A stretch of 64,000 nucleotides of DNA from assembly GCF_025989145.1 (NCBI RefSeq), contig NZ_JAPDNQ010000001.1, positions 2,294,001 through 2,358,000 on the forward strand, in the 5' to 3' direction. Of this stretch, positions 49,195 to 56,616 are shown one piece after another; position 1 is the first letter of the stretch, and each line of letters opens with the position of its first letter. The notes under the pieces are model-generated. The model worked only from the letters and a program-made list of their open reading frames with translations. It was not told the DNA's origin and did no database searches. Origin of the DNA: Microbacterium sp. SSM24. GTDB lineage: Bacteria; Actinomycetota; Actinomycetes; Actinomycetales; Microbacteriaceae. A program made the position numbers and the translations under genes.

Positions 49195-51219
49195 TCAGAA
49201 GCGGCCACCTCCTCGGCGGGCACGGGTTTCCCCGCCGCCGAAGCTTCCCGGACGGATGCCGCCGCCTCCGGAGGAACCGCCGAGCATTCCGCCCAGGCCG
49301 CCTCCGAGACCGCCGCCGGACGACCGGCCGCCGCCGCCCATCATGGAGTTGATGAGGATGCCGCCGAGCACGGCTCCCAGCATCCCGCCGCCGTTGCCGC
49401 CGCCCTGGGACTGGCCGCCCCCCAGCATCCCGCCGCCGGAGAATCCGCCGACGTCGCTCTGGGCGAGCTGGATTGCCTGTCCCGCGAGCTGGTCGGCTCG
49501 CTGCGCATGCTGCATCGCCTGGTCGGGGTCGTTCGCCTGCAGCTGCTGCGCGCGCACGAGTGCGGCGCCGGCTTCGGCGAGGCGCGTGCGCGCTTCGGCG
49601 CCGACGGCACCGCGCCGGGCCGTGATGTAGTCCTCGGCCGTCGAGACCTGCGCCTGCGCCTGCATGATCAGCTGGCCGACCATCTGGCGCGCGCGCTGCG
49701 TCTGGGCTTCGGCATCCCGGATGCCCTGCACGAGGGAATCGATCTGCTGATTCGCCGCCTCGAGGCTCTGCAGGGTCACCAGGGGGCGCTTGGCCGGACC
49801 CGACAGGTTCGCCTTGGCCGCCTCGATCTGCTGCACGGTGGCGGTGATCGCGGCGGCGACGCGTCCGTCGGGGTCGGGGAGCCCGCGTGCCGTCGCGACA
49901 TCCTGTTCGAGCTCGATGATCAGTGCTGCGGCGCTCTGCTCGCCCCGGGCGAGGTCGTCGGCCAGTTTTCCGATCGCGTTCTCGAGCAGCACGGCCTGGC
50001 CGACCGCTTCTTCGGCGGCCCGGATGCCGACGGCGGCCTCGCCGCCCTTATCCGCCCCGATGTCGGCCTGGGCGGCGGCGAGCTGCTCGTCGGCGAACGC
50101 GAGCCGCTGGCGCGCCTGATCGGGGTTGTCGGCGACGGTCGCCAGCGCCTCGGGCGCGTACGACGAGCGCAGGGTCTGCAGACGAGCCGCGGCACCGTCG
50201 AGAGCGGCCTCTGCGGTGCCCTTCTCGGCCTGCACCCGAGCGAGCGCCTCGGGGGCGTTCTGCTCGAGCTTGCGCAGCTCGTCGAAATCGGCGGCCTTCT
50301 CGTCGAGGAGGGTGTTGGCCTGGTCGCAGAGCGCGATGATCCGCTCGTTCCACGCGCGGGTGTCCTGCTCGGAGTCGGCGGTGGCGTCGTCGAGCTGCTG
50401 CTTGAGCGTGAACGCCTCATCGAGGTTCGCCTTGGCCCGGGCGAGCGCCTGCTCGAACTCGACCGTCGCCTCATCGCCGAACTGGGCCTTCGCGAACCCG
50501 AGCTCCTGCGCGCTCGTCTTGACGGCGTCGTCGGTCTCGACGAGAGCGGATGCCGCGTGCCGCTCGAGGTCTTCAAGGGGAACCTGCTGCACCGCGGGGC
50601 CGCCCGCGACCTGACCGCTCTTCTTTCGGCGACGCAGGAACATCACCAGGAGCACGATCCCGACGCCGATGACGACGACCACGAGGAGCCAGGTGAACCA
50701 GCTGCCGCCGCCGGATCCGTCGGAGGGCGCGCCCGATCCGCCGCCCTGGGCATCGGTCAGGCCGTCGGCGGCCGCGTCGACGGCTCCGAGCCAGTCGTCC
50801 TGCGCGAGGGCGGGCTGGATGCGCTGCTGCTCGATGGCTGCGAGCTGCTCTTCGTTGACGGGGCCGTCGATGTAGCCGGAGAGGTAGTACTGGCGGCCCT
50901 CCGTCGAGACGGCGAGCAGGTACTGGGTTGTGCCGAGGCCGTTGTCGTCAGCCGTCTGATTGGCCCAGTCCTCGGAGTTCGATGGATCGGTGAACTCGTC
51001 GACGTATACCACCCACAGGTCGAGGCCGGTGTCGGTCTTGAGCTGTTCGAGACGCGCCTGCGCTTCTGCTTCCTCAGCGGGGCTGAGCACGTCGGCGTCA
51101 TCGAGGACGTAGCCGGACCCGAGTGTGACGGGGGGAGTGGCCACGGCGGCCCCACTGCCGATCGCGATCACGGCGACCACCGCAGCGGACGCCAGCGCTG
51201 CAGCCCAACGCAGTCGCAT
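49195..51219 (-). CDS. TPM-domain membrane protein with long coiled coil and glycine-rich tail, 674 aa
   Basis: Signal/anchor MRLRWAAALASAAVVAVIAIGS is followed by an extracellular TPM domain (about residues 35-160; DDADVLSPAEEAEAQARLEQLKTDTGLDLWVVYVDEFTD), a membrane helix (WFTWLLVVVVIGVGIVLLVMFLRRRKK, about 175-205) and a long cytoplasmic helical region (about 230-560), ending in a glycine-rich tail with RRGGGRF. TPM proteins such as Psb32/CLPL are membrane-associated, acid-phosphatase-like proteins. The pairing with pspA suggests a membrane-integrity unit. A TAGACT -10 lies at 51263-51258. Confidence 0.88.
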   Translation of the reverse strand: MRLRWAAALASAAVVAVIAIGSGAAVATPPVTLGSGYVLDDADVLSPAEEAEAQARLEQLKTDTGLDLWVVYVDEFTDPSNSEDWANQTADDNGLGTTQYLLAVSTEGRQYYLSGYIDGPVNEEQLAAIEQQRIQPALAQDDWLGAVDAAADGLTDAQGGGSGAPSDGSGGGSWFTWLLVVVVIGVGIVLLVMFLRRRKKSGQVAGGPAVQQVPLEDLERHAASALVETDDAVKTSAQELGFAKAQFGDEATVEFEQALARAKANLDEAFTLKQQLDDATADSEQDTRAWNERIIALCDQANTLLDEKAADFDELRKLEQNAPEALARVQAEKGTAEAALDGAAARLQTLRSSYAPEALATVADNPDQARQRLAFADEQLAAAQADIGADKGGEAAVGIRAAEEAVGQAVLLENAIGKLADDLARGEQSAAALIIELEQDVATARGLPDPDGRVAAAITATVQQIEAAKANLSGPAKRPLVTLQSLEAANQQIDSLVQGIRDAEAQTQRARQMVGQLIMQAQAQVSTAEDYITARRGAVGAEARTRLAEAGAALVRAQQLQANDPDQAMQHAQRADQLAGQAIQLAQSDVGGFSGGGMLGGGQSQGGGNGGGMLGAVLGGILINSMMGGGGRSSGGGLGGGLGGMLGGSSGGGGIRPGSFGGGETRARRGGGRF

Positions 51220-51341
51220 CGATCCCCCCTCTGGGACTTCGGGTTTCCCCTCCCGCGAGTCTATTCAGGCGCGGGGATACGACGATAGCCCACCGTCCGG
51301 ACACGGCATGTGAGTTCGCCGAGAACCGCGAGCACGAGCGC

Positions 51342-51401
51342 GCGAGTCGACAAGACACGCCGCGTCTGGTGCAGGTCGAGCGGCGTGTCTTGGCGACTCG
51401 C
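51342..51401. repeat. long-arm palindromic intergenic element (GCGAGTCGACAAGACACGC arms)
   Basis: Arms 51342-51362 and 51381-51401 pair at 20 of 21 positions with an 18-bp spacer. It lies between divergent genes (TPM on the minus strand, DUF3097 on the plus strand), just upstream of the TAGCGT -10 (51435-51440) of the DUF3097 gene. Confidence 0.85.
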
Positions 51402-51458
51402 ACGTCGCTGCCGCGGGAGTGCCCGCCGAGCGGGTAGCGTCTGCGATCCGGAGGACTC

Positions 51459-52295
51459 ATGGACGATCGCTACGGCACGGACGTGCTCGCGTCGGGATGG
51501 CGCACACAGGGGACCCGGCAGCTTGCCCGGGTCGAAGCATCCCGCGACCTCGTCGTCGAGGTGGCAGCCGACGGCTTCTGCGGCGCCGTGGTCGGCCTCT
51601 CGTCGGGGATGGTCGAGCTCGAGGACCGCAACGCGCGACGGCGGCTGTTCCCGCTCGGCGCCGGGTTCCTGGTCGACGGCGAGGACGTCGTGCTCGTGCC
51701 GCCGGCGGCGGCACCCGCGAGGACCGGGCCGCAGCGGACGGCCTCCGGTTCCTTCGCCGCGCCCGAGGCCCGTGCCCGAGTGGCGCGGGCGAGTCGCATC
51801 CTCGTGGAGGGCCGGCACGACGCCGAGCTCGTCGAGAAGGTGTGGGGCGACGACCTGCGCGCCGAGGGCGTCGTGGTCGAGTACCTGCAGGGGATCGATC
51901 TGCTGGATGCCGCGCTCGACGAAGAGCCGCCGTCGGCCGAGCGCCGCTACGGCGTGCTCGTCGATCACCTCGTTCCGGGATCGAAGGAGTCGCGCATCGC
52001 CGAGGCCGTGTCGCGCGGTCGGCACGGTGCCCACGTGCGCATCGTGGGGCATCCGTGGGTGGACGTGTGGCAGTGCGTGACCCCGCGCGCGGTCGGCATC
52101 GAGCGGTGGCCCGAGGTGCCGCGCGGCATCGACTACAAGGTCGGCGTGTGCCGGGGCCTGGGCTGGCCCGCACGCGATCAGGCCGACCTCGCGCGCGCGT
52201 GGCAGCGGATCCTCGCGTCGGTGAAGACCTACCGCGACCTCGAGCCCGCGTTCCTGGGCCGCGTCGAGGAGCTCATCGACTTCGTGACCGGCTGA
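51459..52295 (+). CDS. DUF3097 family protein, 278 aa
   Basis: Matches the actinobacterial DUF3097 family: MDDRYGTDVLASGWRTQGTRQ, an SH3-like N-terminal region (GMVELEDRNARRRLFPLGAGFLVDGEDVVLV), then ASRILVEGRHDAELVEKVWGDDLRAEGVVVEYLQGID and YGVLVDHLVPGSKESRIAEA. The ILVEGRHD and LVDHLVPGS segments resemble a TOPRIM-like fold (glutamate, then aspartates), suggesting nucleic-acid chemistry, although no activity is known. A TAGCGT -10 and GGAGG ribosome site lie upstream. The length is typical. Confidence 0.88.
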   Translation: MDDRYGTDVLASGWRTQGTRQLARVEASRDLVVEVAADGFCGAVVGLSSGMVELEDRNARRRLFPLGAGFLVDGEDVVLVPPAAAPARTGPQRTASGSFAAPEARARVARASRILVEGRHDAELVEKVWGDDLRAEGVVVEYLQGIDLLDAALDEEPPSAERRYGVLVDHLVPGSKESRIAEAVSRGRHGAHVRIVGHPWVDVWQCVTPRAVGIERWPEVPRGIDYKVGVCRGLGWPARDQADLARAWQRILASVKTYRDLEPAFLGRVEELIDFVTG

Positions 52296-52306
52296 GTCCG
52301 CCGGCG

Positions 52307-52399
52307 GCGCGTCCGCGCCCTCCGCCGCCCGGCGCGTCCGCGCACCACGGCGGCCGGCGCGTCCGCGCACTCCGCCGGCCGCGGTCGGCGCGCGTCCGA
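52307..52399. repeat. short 25-bp tandem repeat in the gap before trmB
   Basis: GGCGCGTCCGCGC recurs at 52307, 52332 and 52357 (25-bp steps) and, in degenerate form, at 52388. It fills most of the 125-bp gap between the DUF3097 gene and trmB. Confidence 0.7.
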
Positions 52400-52408
52400 C
52401 CGCCTCGG

Positions 52409-52414
52409 TAGCCT
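52409..52414 (+). promoter_or_regulatory. leaderless promoter -10 (TAGCCT) for trmB
   Basis: TAGCCT, six bases, then GTG 52421. Confidence 0.6.
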
Positions 52415-52420
52415 GGGAGT

Positions 52421-53158
52421 GTGGCCGACCTCGAACCTCCCGCCCGCACGTTCCGCGACCGTCCGGTGTCGTTCGTGCGTCGCAGCGGGCGCATGTCCGA
52501 GGCGCAGGAGCGCGCGTGGATCGAGCTCGCGCCGCAGTACGTGATCGAATCTCCGCGGGATGTCGCGGCCACCAGCATCCGCCCCGGATCCTCGATCGAC
52601 CCTGCCCAGGTCTGGGGGCGCGCTGCGCCGCTCGTGGTCGAGATCGGCTCGGGCCAGGGTCACGCGATCGTCCACGCCGCGACGGCGCAGCCCGAGACCG
52701 ACTTCCTCGCGATCGAGGTGTTCCGCGCGGGACTCGCGCGCACGATGCTCGACGCCGACAAGGCCGGCGCGCGCAATCTCCGGCTGGTCGAGGCGAACGC
52801 GCCCGAGGTGCTCGAGCACCTCCTGCCCGAGGCATCCGTCAATGAGCTGTGGGTGTTCTTCCCCGACCCGTGGCACAAGAAGAAGCACACCAAGCGGCGG
52901 CTCGTCACGAGCGCATTCGCGGCTCTCGCGTCGCGCGCGCTCGTGGACGGTGGGATGCTGCGCCTCGCCACCGACTGGGAGGATTACGCCCTCCAGATGC
53001 GCGACGTGATGTCCGCAGCCGCCGGCTTCGAGGCGGGGTTCGAGGGGGAGTGGGCTCCGCGCTTCGACGGTCGCGTGCTCACGGCGTTCGAGCGCAAGGG
53101 CGCGCGCGTCGGGCGCGACATCCGGGATCTCTCGTACCGCCGCCTGCCCCGGTCATGA
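52421..53158 (+). CDS. trmB: tRNA (guanine-N7-)-methyltransferase, 245 aa
   Basis: Methylates G46 of tRNA using S-adenosylmethionine. LVVEIGSGQGHAIVHAA is the SAM loop, FLAIEVFRAGLARTM follows, and WVFFPDPWHKKKHTKRRLVT is the PDPWxKxxHxKRR motif diagnostic of TrmB. GTG 52421 is leaderless by -10 position. It is coupled to the downstream MFS gene by an ATGA overlap. Confidence 0.96.
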   Translation: MADLEPPARTFRDRPVSFVRRSGRMSEAQERAWIELAPQYVIESPRDVAATSIRPGSSIDPAQVWGRAAPLVVEIGSGQGHAIVHAATAQPETDFLAIEVFRAGLARTMLDADKAGARNLRLVEANAPEVLEHLLPEASVNELWVFFPDPWHKKKHTKRRLVTSAFAALASRALVDGGMLRLATDWEDYALQMRDVMSAAAGFEAGFEGEWAPRFDGRVLTAFERKGARVGRDIRDLSYRRLPRS

Positions 53159-54501
53159 GCGGGGTACACCCCGCGCCGGACGGGCCGCCCGCCGGCTCCG
53201 CCCCGGACGCCCCGCCCGCCGGCTCCGCCGCGGCGCGTCGCGATCCGTGGCGCTTCGTGCGGCCGCTCGGCCACCGCGACTTCCGGATGCTGTTCGGCGC
53301 GGTCGTGCTGGCGATCTTCGGCGCCGGCATGTGGGCCGTCGTCATGGTCTACACGGTCATCGACGCGGGCGGAGGTCCGGTCGACCTGTCGGTGGTCGCC
53401 GCGGCGAACGCGGTCGGGCTGCTCGTGTGCGCGATCCCGGGCGGCATCGCCGCCGACCGCGTGCCGCGACGAATCCTGCTGCGCCTCGTCGCGCTGACCG
53501 ACCTGCTGGCGATCACCACGGTCGCGGTGGCCGGAACGCTCGACGGCGTCACGATCCCGCATCTGGCGATCGTCGCGTTCGTGCTGGGCGCGGGCGCCGG
53601 ATTCTTCTTCCCCGCCTACAGCGCGATCCTCCCGCGCATCCTGCCGCCGGCGCAGCTGCTCGCCGCGAACGGGCTCGAAGGGGCGATCCGTCCCGCGCTG
53701 CAGCAGGCTGCCGGACCGGCCGCGGCAGGCGTGATCGTGGCCGCCGTGCTCGCCCCGGCTCACGCGGCCTGGGGCGTGGTCGCCGCGTACGCGATCGCGC
53801 TCGTGCTGCTTCTCTTCGTGCGCCCCGAGCCGCCGGCGGCTCCGGACGAGGTCCGCGAGGCGCCTGCGGGGGTGCGCGGAGCGCTCCACGACCTGCGCGA
53901 GGCCGTCGTCTTCACGGTGCGCACCCCGTGGCTGCTGTGGACCCTGCTGTTCGCGACGGGCTGGGTGCTCGTCTTCGTCGGTCCCGAAGAGGTGCTGCTG
54001 CCGTTCGTGACGCGTGACCGCATCGGCGAGGATCCGCGCCTGTTCGGCTTCCTCCTCGCCATCTACGGCGTCGGCGGCGTGCTCGGGTCGATCTTCGTGT
54101 CGTCGATGCGCCTGCCCCGCCGGTACCTCACCGCGATGATGGCCGTCTGGGGAGTGAGCACGCTGCCCTTCGCGATCGTCGGCATCACGCATCAGTACTG
54201 GCTCATGGGGCTCTGCCTCTTCCTGATCGGCTTCGGGTTCAGCTACGGCAACGTGATCTGGGGCACCCTCCTGCAGCGGCGGGTGCCGCGCCACATGCTC
54301 GGGCGGGTCTCGAGCCTCGACTTCTTCGTCTCGCTCGCGCTCATGCCGTTGTCGATGGCGCTCGCCGGGCCCCTCGCCGAGGTGGTCCCGGTCGAGGTCA
54401 TCTTCATCGCCGCCGGCGTCATCCCCCTCTTCCTCGGCGCGATCGCGTACGTCGTGGCGCGCATGGCGCGCGACGAGATCGCCCATCCCCTCGACACCTG
54501 A
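53155..54501 (+). CDS. MFS transporter (EntS/MdfA-like DHA3), 448 aa
   Basis: Twelve-helix MFS protein. After a Pro/Ala/Gly-rich N-terminus comes FRMLFGAVVLAIFGAGMWAVVMVYTVIDAGG, then VGLLVCAIPGGIAADRVPRRILLRL (motif A) and FFPAYSAILPRILPPAQLLAANGLEGAIRPALQQAAGPAAAGV, a DHA3-family feature found in macrolide exporters and EntS. The substrate is unknown. It overlaps trmB by four bases. Confidence 0.87.
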   Translation: MSGVHPAPDGPPAGSAPDAPPAGSAAARRDPWRFVRPLGHRDFRMLFGAVVLAIFGAGMWAVVMVYTVIDAGGGPVDLSVVAAANAVGLLVCAIPGGIAADRVPRRILLRLVALTDLLAITTVAVAGTLDGVTIPHLAIVAFVLGAGAGFFFPAYSAILPRILPPAQLLAANGLEGAIRPALQQAAGPAAAGVIVAAVLAPAHAAWGVVAAYAIALVLLLFVRPEPPAAPDEVREAPAGVRGALHDLREAVVFTVRTPWLLWTLLFATGWVLVFVGPEEVLLPFVTRDRIGEDPRLFGFLLAIYGVGGVLGSIFVSSMRLPRRYLTAMMAVWGVSTLPFAIVGITHQYWLMGLCLFLIGFGFSYGNVIWGTLLQRRVPRHMLGRVSSLDFFVSLALMPLSMALAGPLAEVVPVEVIFIAAGVIPLFLGAIAYVVARMARDEIAHPLDT

Positions 54502-54513
54502 TCCGGAGTCTCC

Positions 54514-55500
54514 ATGCCCGCCCATCCCGCCGCCGCCCCCGTCGCGACGCTGCCCGCGTGGTCGTGGCGCCTCGCCCCGGCGCTCCTGGTGTGTCTCGCG
54601 GCGCCGGCGTTCTTCGTGCTGCGAGTGCCGTGGGTCGGCTGGGCGCTGCTGGCTGCGGGGCTCGCGATAGCGGTGCTCCTGGAGCGAGCGGATGCCTCCG
54701 CCCGCCGTTCCGCGGGGCCCGACCGCGACGAGACCGACGCGGATGGGGCCGACGGCGCGGGCGGGGCCGACGGCGCGGGCGGTGCGGCCGCCGCGGGCGG
54801 GGCCGACGGTGCGGACCCGGGGGAGCGCAGCATCCGGCGCCCGTCGATCGTGCGCGATCTCTCGCTCATCGCGATCGGCCTGCTGATCGTGAGCTCGATC
54901 CCGCTCGCCGCCGAGCTCGACGACCTGTCGATCGTGCGGTTCGGCGTCGTGCTCGGCGGAGCGGTCGCGGTGCCGTACGTGATCTCGCGGTGGGCGTACC
55001 GCGATCACGCGATCCGCTTCCCCTGGCGCGGGGGCGGACGGTGGAACGCGTTCCAATGGTCGTGGCTCGCCGCGGTGCTCGTGCTCGGCTGGCTGATCCT
55101 GCCGTTCTACTTCATCACGTCGGGCGTCTACCTGAACTGGCCGGTGGTCGACACCCCCGACCTCATCGCGCGCCTGTTCGTGGGCGTGGGCGCGGTCGGC
55201 ATCTGGGACGAGCTGTTCTTCATCTGCACGTGCTTCGCGCTGCTGCGCCGGCACTTCCCGTTCTGGCAGGCGAACGTGCTGCAGATGGTGGTGTTCGTGT
55301 CGTTCCTGTGGGAGCTCGGGTACCAGGCATGGGGTCCGCTGCTCACGATCCCGTTCGCCCTGCTCATGGGGTGGATCTTCATGCGCACGCGGTCGCTCGC
55401 CTACGTCGTGACGGTGCACCTGCTGTTCGACGCGGTCGTGTTCCTGGTGCTCGTGCACGCGCACAACCCCGGCGTCCTGGACGGTCTCTTCCTGGTCTGA
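54514..55500 (+). CDS. CPBP-like (CAAX-protease-fold) membrane protein with altered active site, 328 aa
   Basis: Seven or eight membrane segments with the order of CPBP/Abi proteins: VGIWDELFFICTCFALLRR (motif-1 region), FLWELGYQAWGPLLTI, and YVVTVHLLFDAVVFLVLV (HxxxD, motif 3). In active members motif 1 is EExxxR; here DE replaces EE and the Arg is missing, so protease activity is doubtful. An Asp/Gly/Ala low-complexity stretch (about 54740-54815, residues 76-100) separates the first two helices from the rest. ATG 54514 has a GGAG site. Confidence 0.72.
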   Translation: MPAHPAAAPVATLPAWSWRLAPALLVCLAAPAFFVLRVPWVGWALLAAGLAIAVLLERADASARRSAGPDRDETDADGADGAGGADGAGGAAAAGGADGADPGERSIRRPSIVRDLSLIAIGLLIVSSIPLAAELDDLSIVRFGVVLGGAVAVPYVISRWAYRDHAIRFPWRGGGRWNAFQWSWLAAVLVLGWLILPFYFITSGVYLNWPVVDTPDLIARLFVGVGAVGIWDELFFICTCFALLRRHFPFWQANVLQMVVFVSFLWELGYQAWGPLLTIPFALLMGWIFMRTRSLAYVVTVHLLFDAVVFLVLVHAHNPGVLDGLFLV

Positions 55501-55601
55501 ACCCCGCCGGTGTGTGCCGCCGGCCCGCGCACCGCCGCGCACCGGCGCCCGACTGCGCCCGCCGCCGCCCGACTGCACAGGGGGTGCGCAGGATGCCGGG
55601 C

Positions 55602-55607
55602 TACAGT
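55602..55607 (+). promoter_or_regulatory. -10 element (TACAGT) for the riboswitch-controlled gdx transcript
   Basis: TACAGT about 19 bp before the predicted riboswitch leader; the transcript start would be near 55614. Confidence 0.4.
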
Positions 55608-55632
55608 GGAGAGCGGATCCCCGACCGGATCC

Positions 55633-55673
55633 CCGGACGACGGATCAGTACCCGGTGAGCGACAAGACTGGCC
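55633..55673 (+). ncRNA. guanidine-III (ykkC-III) riboswitch
   Basis: The RNA from 55633 follows the guanidine-III pattern: CCGGACGA, a variable segment, GTACCCGGT, then GCGACAAGACTGGCC. The order and sequences of CCGGACGA, GUACCCGGU and GACAAGAC match the published Thermobifida fusca riboswitch as I recall it. Helix CCGG (55633-55636) pairs with CCGG (55652-55655), and GATCAGT can pair with ACTGGCC to form the pseudoknot. The downstream AGGAG ribosome site (55674-55678) is next to the pseudoknot strand, so ligand binding should control translation of the SMR exporter. Confidence 0.9.
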
Positions 55674-55685
55674 AGGAGCACAGTC

Positions 55686-56006
55686 ATGGCGTGGGTCATC
55701 CTCATCCTTTCCGGCGTTCTCGAGGCCGTATGGGCCACTGCCCTCGGCAAGTCCGAGGGCTTCACCAAGCTCTGGCCGAGCATCATCTTCGGCGTCACCC
55801 TCCTGCTGAGCATGGGCGGACTGGCGCTGGCGATGCGCGAGATCTCGACCGGCACCGCTTACGCGGTCTGGGTCGGGATCGGGGCATCCCTCACCGTCGC
55901 ATACGCGATGATCACGGGCGACGAGGCGTTCTCGATCGTGAAGATGCTGCTCATTCTCGGCCTCGTCGGCTGCGTCGTCGGCCTGAAGGTCGTCGGTCAC
56001 GAGTAG
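55686..56006 (+). CDS. gdx: SMR-family guanidinium exporter (SugE/Gdx), 106 aa
   Basis: Four-helix small multidrug resistance protein: MAWVILILSGVLEAVWATALGKSEGFTKLWPSI with the membrane-embedded Glu at about residue 13 (VLEAVWA), MREISTGTAYAVWVGIGA, and a fourth helix ending GLKVVGHE. The SugE/Gdx-type GTAYAVWVGIGA signature and the guanidine riboswitch immediately upstream make guanidinium export the likely function. An AGGAG site precedes ATG 55686. Length is normal for the family. Confidence 0.95.
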   Translation: MAWVILILSGVLEAVWATALGKSEGFTKLWPSIIFGVTLLLSMGGLALAMREISTGTAYAVWVGIGASLTVAYAMITGDEAFSIVKMLLILGLVGCVVGLKVVGHE

Positions 56007-56014
56007 CAGGCGAG

Positions 56015-56032
56015 CGGATGCCGCGGCATCCG
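56015..56032. repeat. perfect 18-bp palindrome after gdx (CGGATGCCGCGGCATCCG)
   Basis: A perfect palindrome just after the gdx stop, without a T-tract. It is an example of the GGATGCC motif in palindromic form; a similar palindrome lies at 62077-62092. Confidence 0.85.
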
Positions 56033-56078
56033 AAATCTCACCTTCAACGTGACGTCGATATGACTTCGCGATGAACTC

Positions 56079-56106
56079 TTGACGACGTCGGCGGGCTGAG
56101 TAGATT
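56079..56106 (+). promoter_or_regulatory. strong promoter of the putative small RNA
   Basis: -35 TTGACG (56079-56084), a 16-bp spacer, and -10 TAGATT (56101-56106), one of the best sigma-70-like promoters in the window. No protein gene follows for about 500 bp. Confidence 0.7.
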
Positions 56107-56111
56107 CAGTC

Positions 56112-56220
56112 CTGCGAAGAGAAAACGGAGACGAAAGGAACCCGCAAGGGAACCCGACACAGAGACCACAGATCGCAGAATGATCGCCCCGAGGCTTCGG
56201 CTTCGGGGCGATCTTCGTTG
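56112..56220 (+). ncRNA. candidate structured small RNA, about 108 nt, family unknown
   Basis: Starts near 56112 at the predicted transcription start and ends at an intrinsic terminator. The first bases CTGCGA (56112-56117) pair with TCGCAG (56173-56178), closing a 67-nt domain. Inside is a purine-rich strand (GAAGAGAAAACGGAGACGAA) and a CCC-GCAA-GGG mini-hairpin with a GNRA loop. After a 3-nt linker comes the terminator, a 14-bp stem with a TTCG loop. There is no ribosome site plus ORF. I do not recognise a known Rfam family; it is not 6S, 4.5S, tmRNA or RNase P. Confidence 0.65.
56182..56220 (+). terminator. intrinsic terminator with a UUCG tetraloop
   Basis: Perfect arms 56182-56192 and 56203-56213, extended inward to 14 bp around TTCG (56196-56199), followed by T-rich TTCGTTGT. 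Confidence 0.8.
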
Positions 56221-56578
56221 TGCCCGGCGGCGGGTGCTGCGCCGGTCCCGGCGCATAACTCCTGCAGTTTGCGGCGCGTCCGCGTCGACACGCCGACGTG
56301 GCCGATGCTGCGGTGGGGGATCTTCGTTGTGCCCGGCGGCGGGTTCGGCGCTGGTCCAGGCGCGTAACTCCTGCAGTTTGCGGCGCGTCCGCGTCGACAC
56401 GCCGACGTGGCCGGCGTCGCGGGGCCAGGTTGCAGGAGTTATGCGCCGGGGGCGGATGCTGCGCCGGGGGCGGATGCTGCGCCTGTCCAGGCGCGTAACT
56501 CCTGCAGTTTGCGGCGCGTCCGCGTCGACACGCCGACGTGGCCGGCGTCGCGGGGCCAGGTTGCAGGAGTTATGCGCC
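56211..56578. repeat. duplicated cluster of GCGCATAACTCCTGCA palindromic elements
   Basis: A 109-bp tandem step: the segment starting ATCTTCGTTGTGCCC at 56211 (the RNA's terminator tail) reappears at 56320. Palindrome left arms lie at 56250-56266, 56359-56375 and 56490-56506; right arms at 56431-56447 and 56562-56578. So there is one truncated copy (no right arm) and two full copies 131 bp apart; the full copies share about 95 identical bases (recent duplication). Together with the RNA gene this explains most of the 610-bp gap between gdx and the GNAT gene. Confidence 0.9.
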
Positions 56579-56604
56579 GGGGTGGCTGTTCTGACCGCGC
56601 CGCC

Positions 56605-56610
56605 TAGGCT
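56605..56610 (+). promoter_or_regulatory. leaderless promoter -10 (TAGGCT) for the GNAT gene
   Basis: TAGGCT, six bases, then ATG 56617. Confidence 0.6.
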
Positions 56611-56616
56611 CGGGAC

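Noticed and set aside
56112..56220. 6S RNA, 4.5S RNA, 6C RNA or RNase P fragment
   Set aside because: It is too short for 6S or RNase P, lacks the SRP GGAA/GCAG core arrangement and lacks C-rich loops of 6C RNA.
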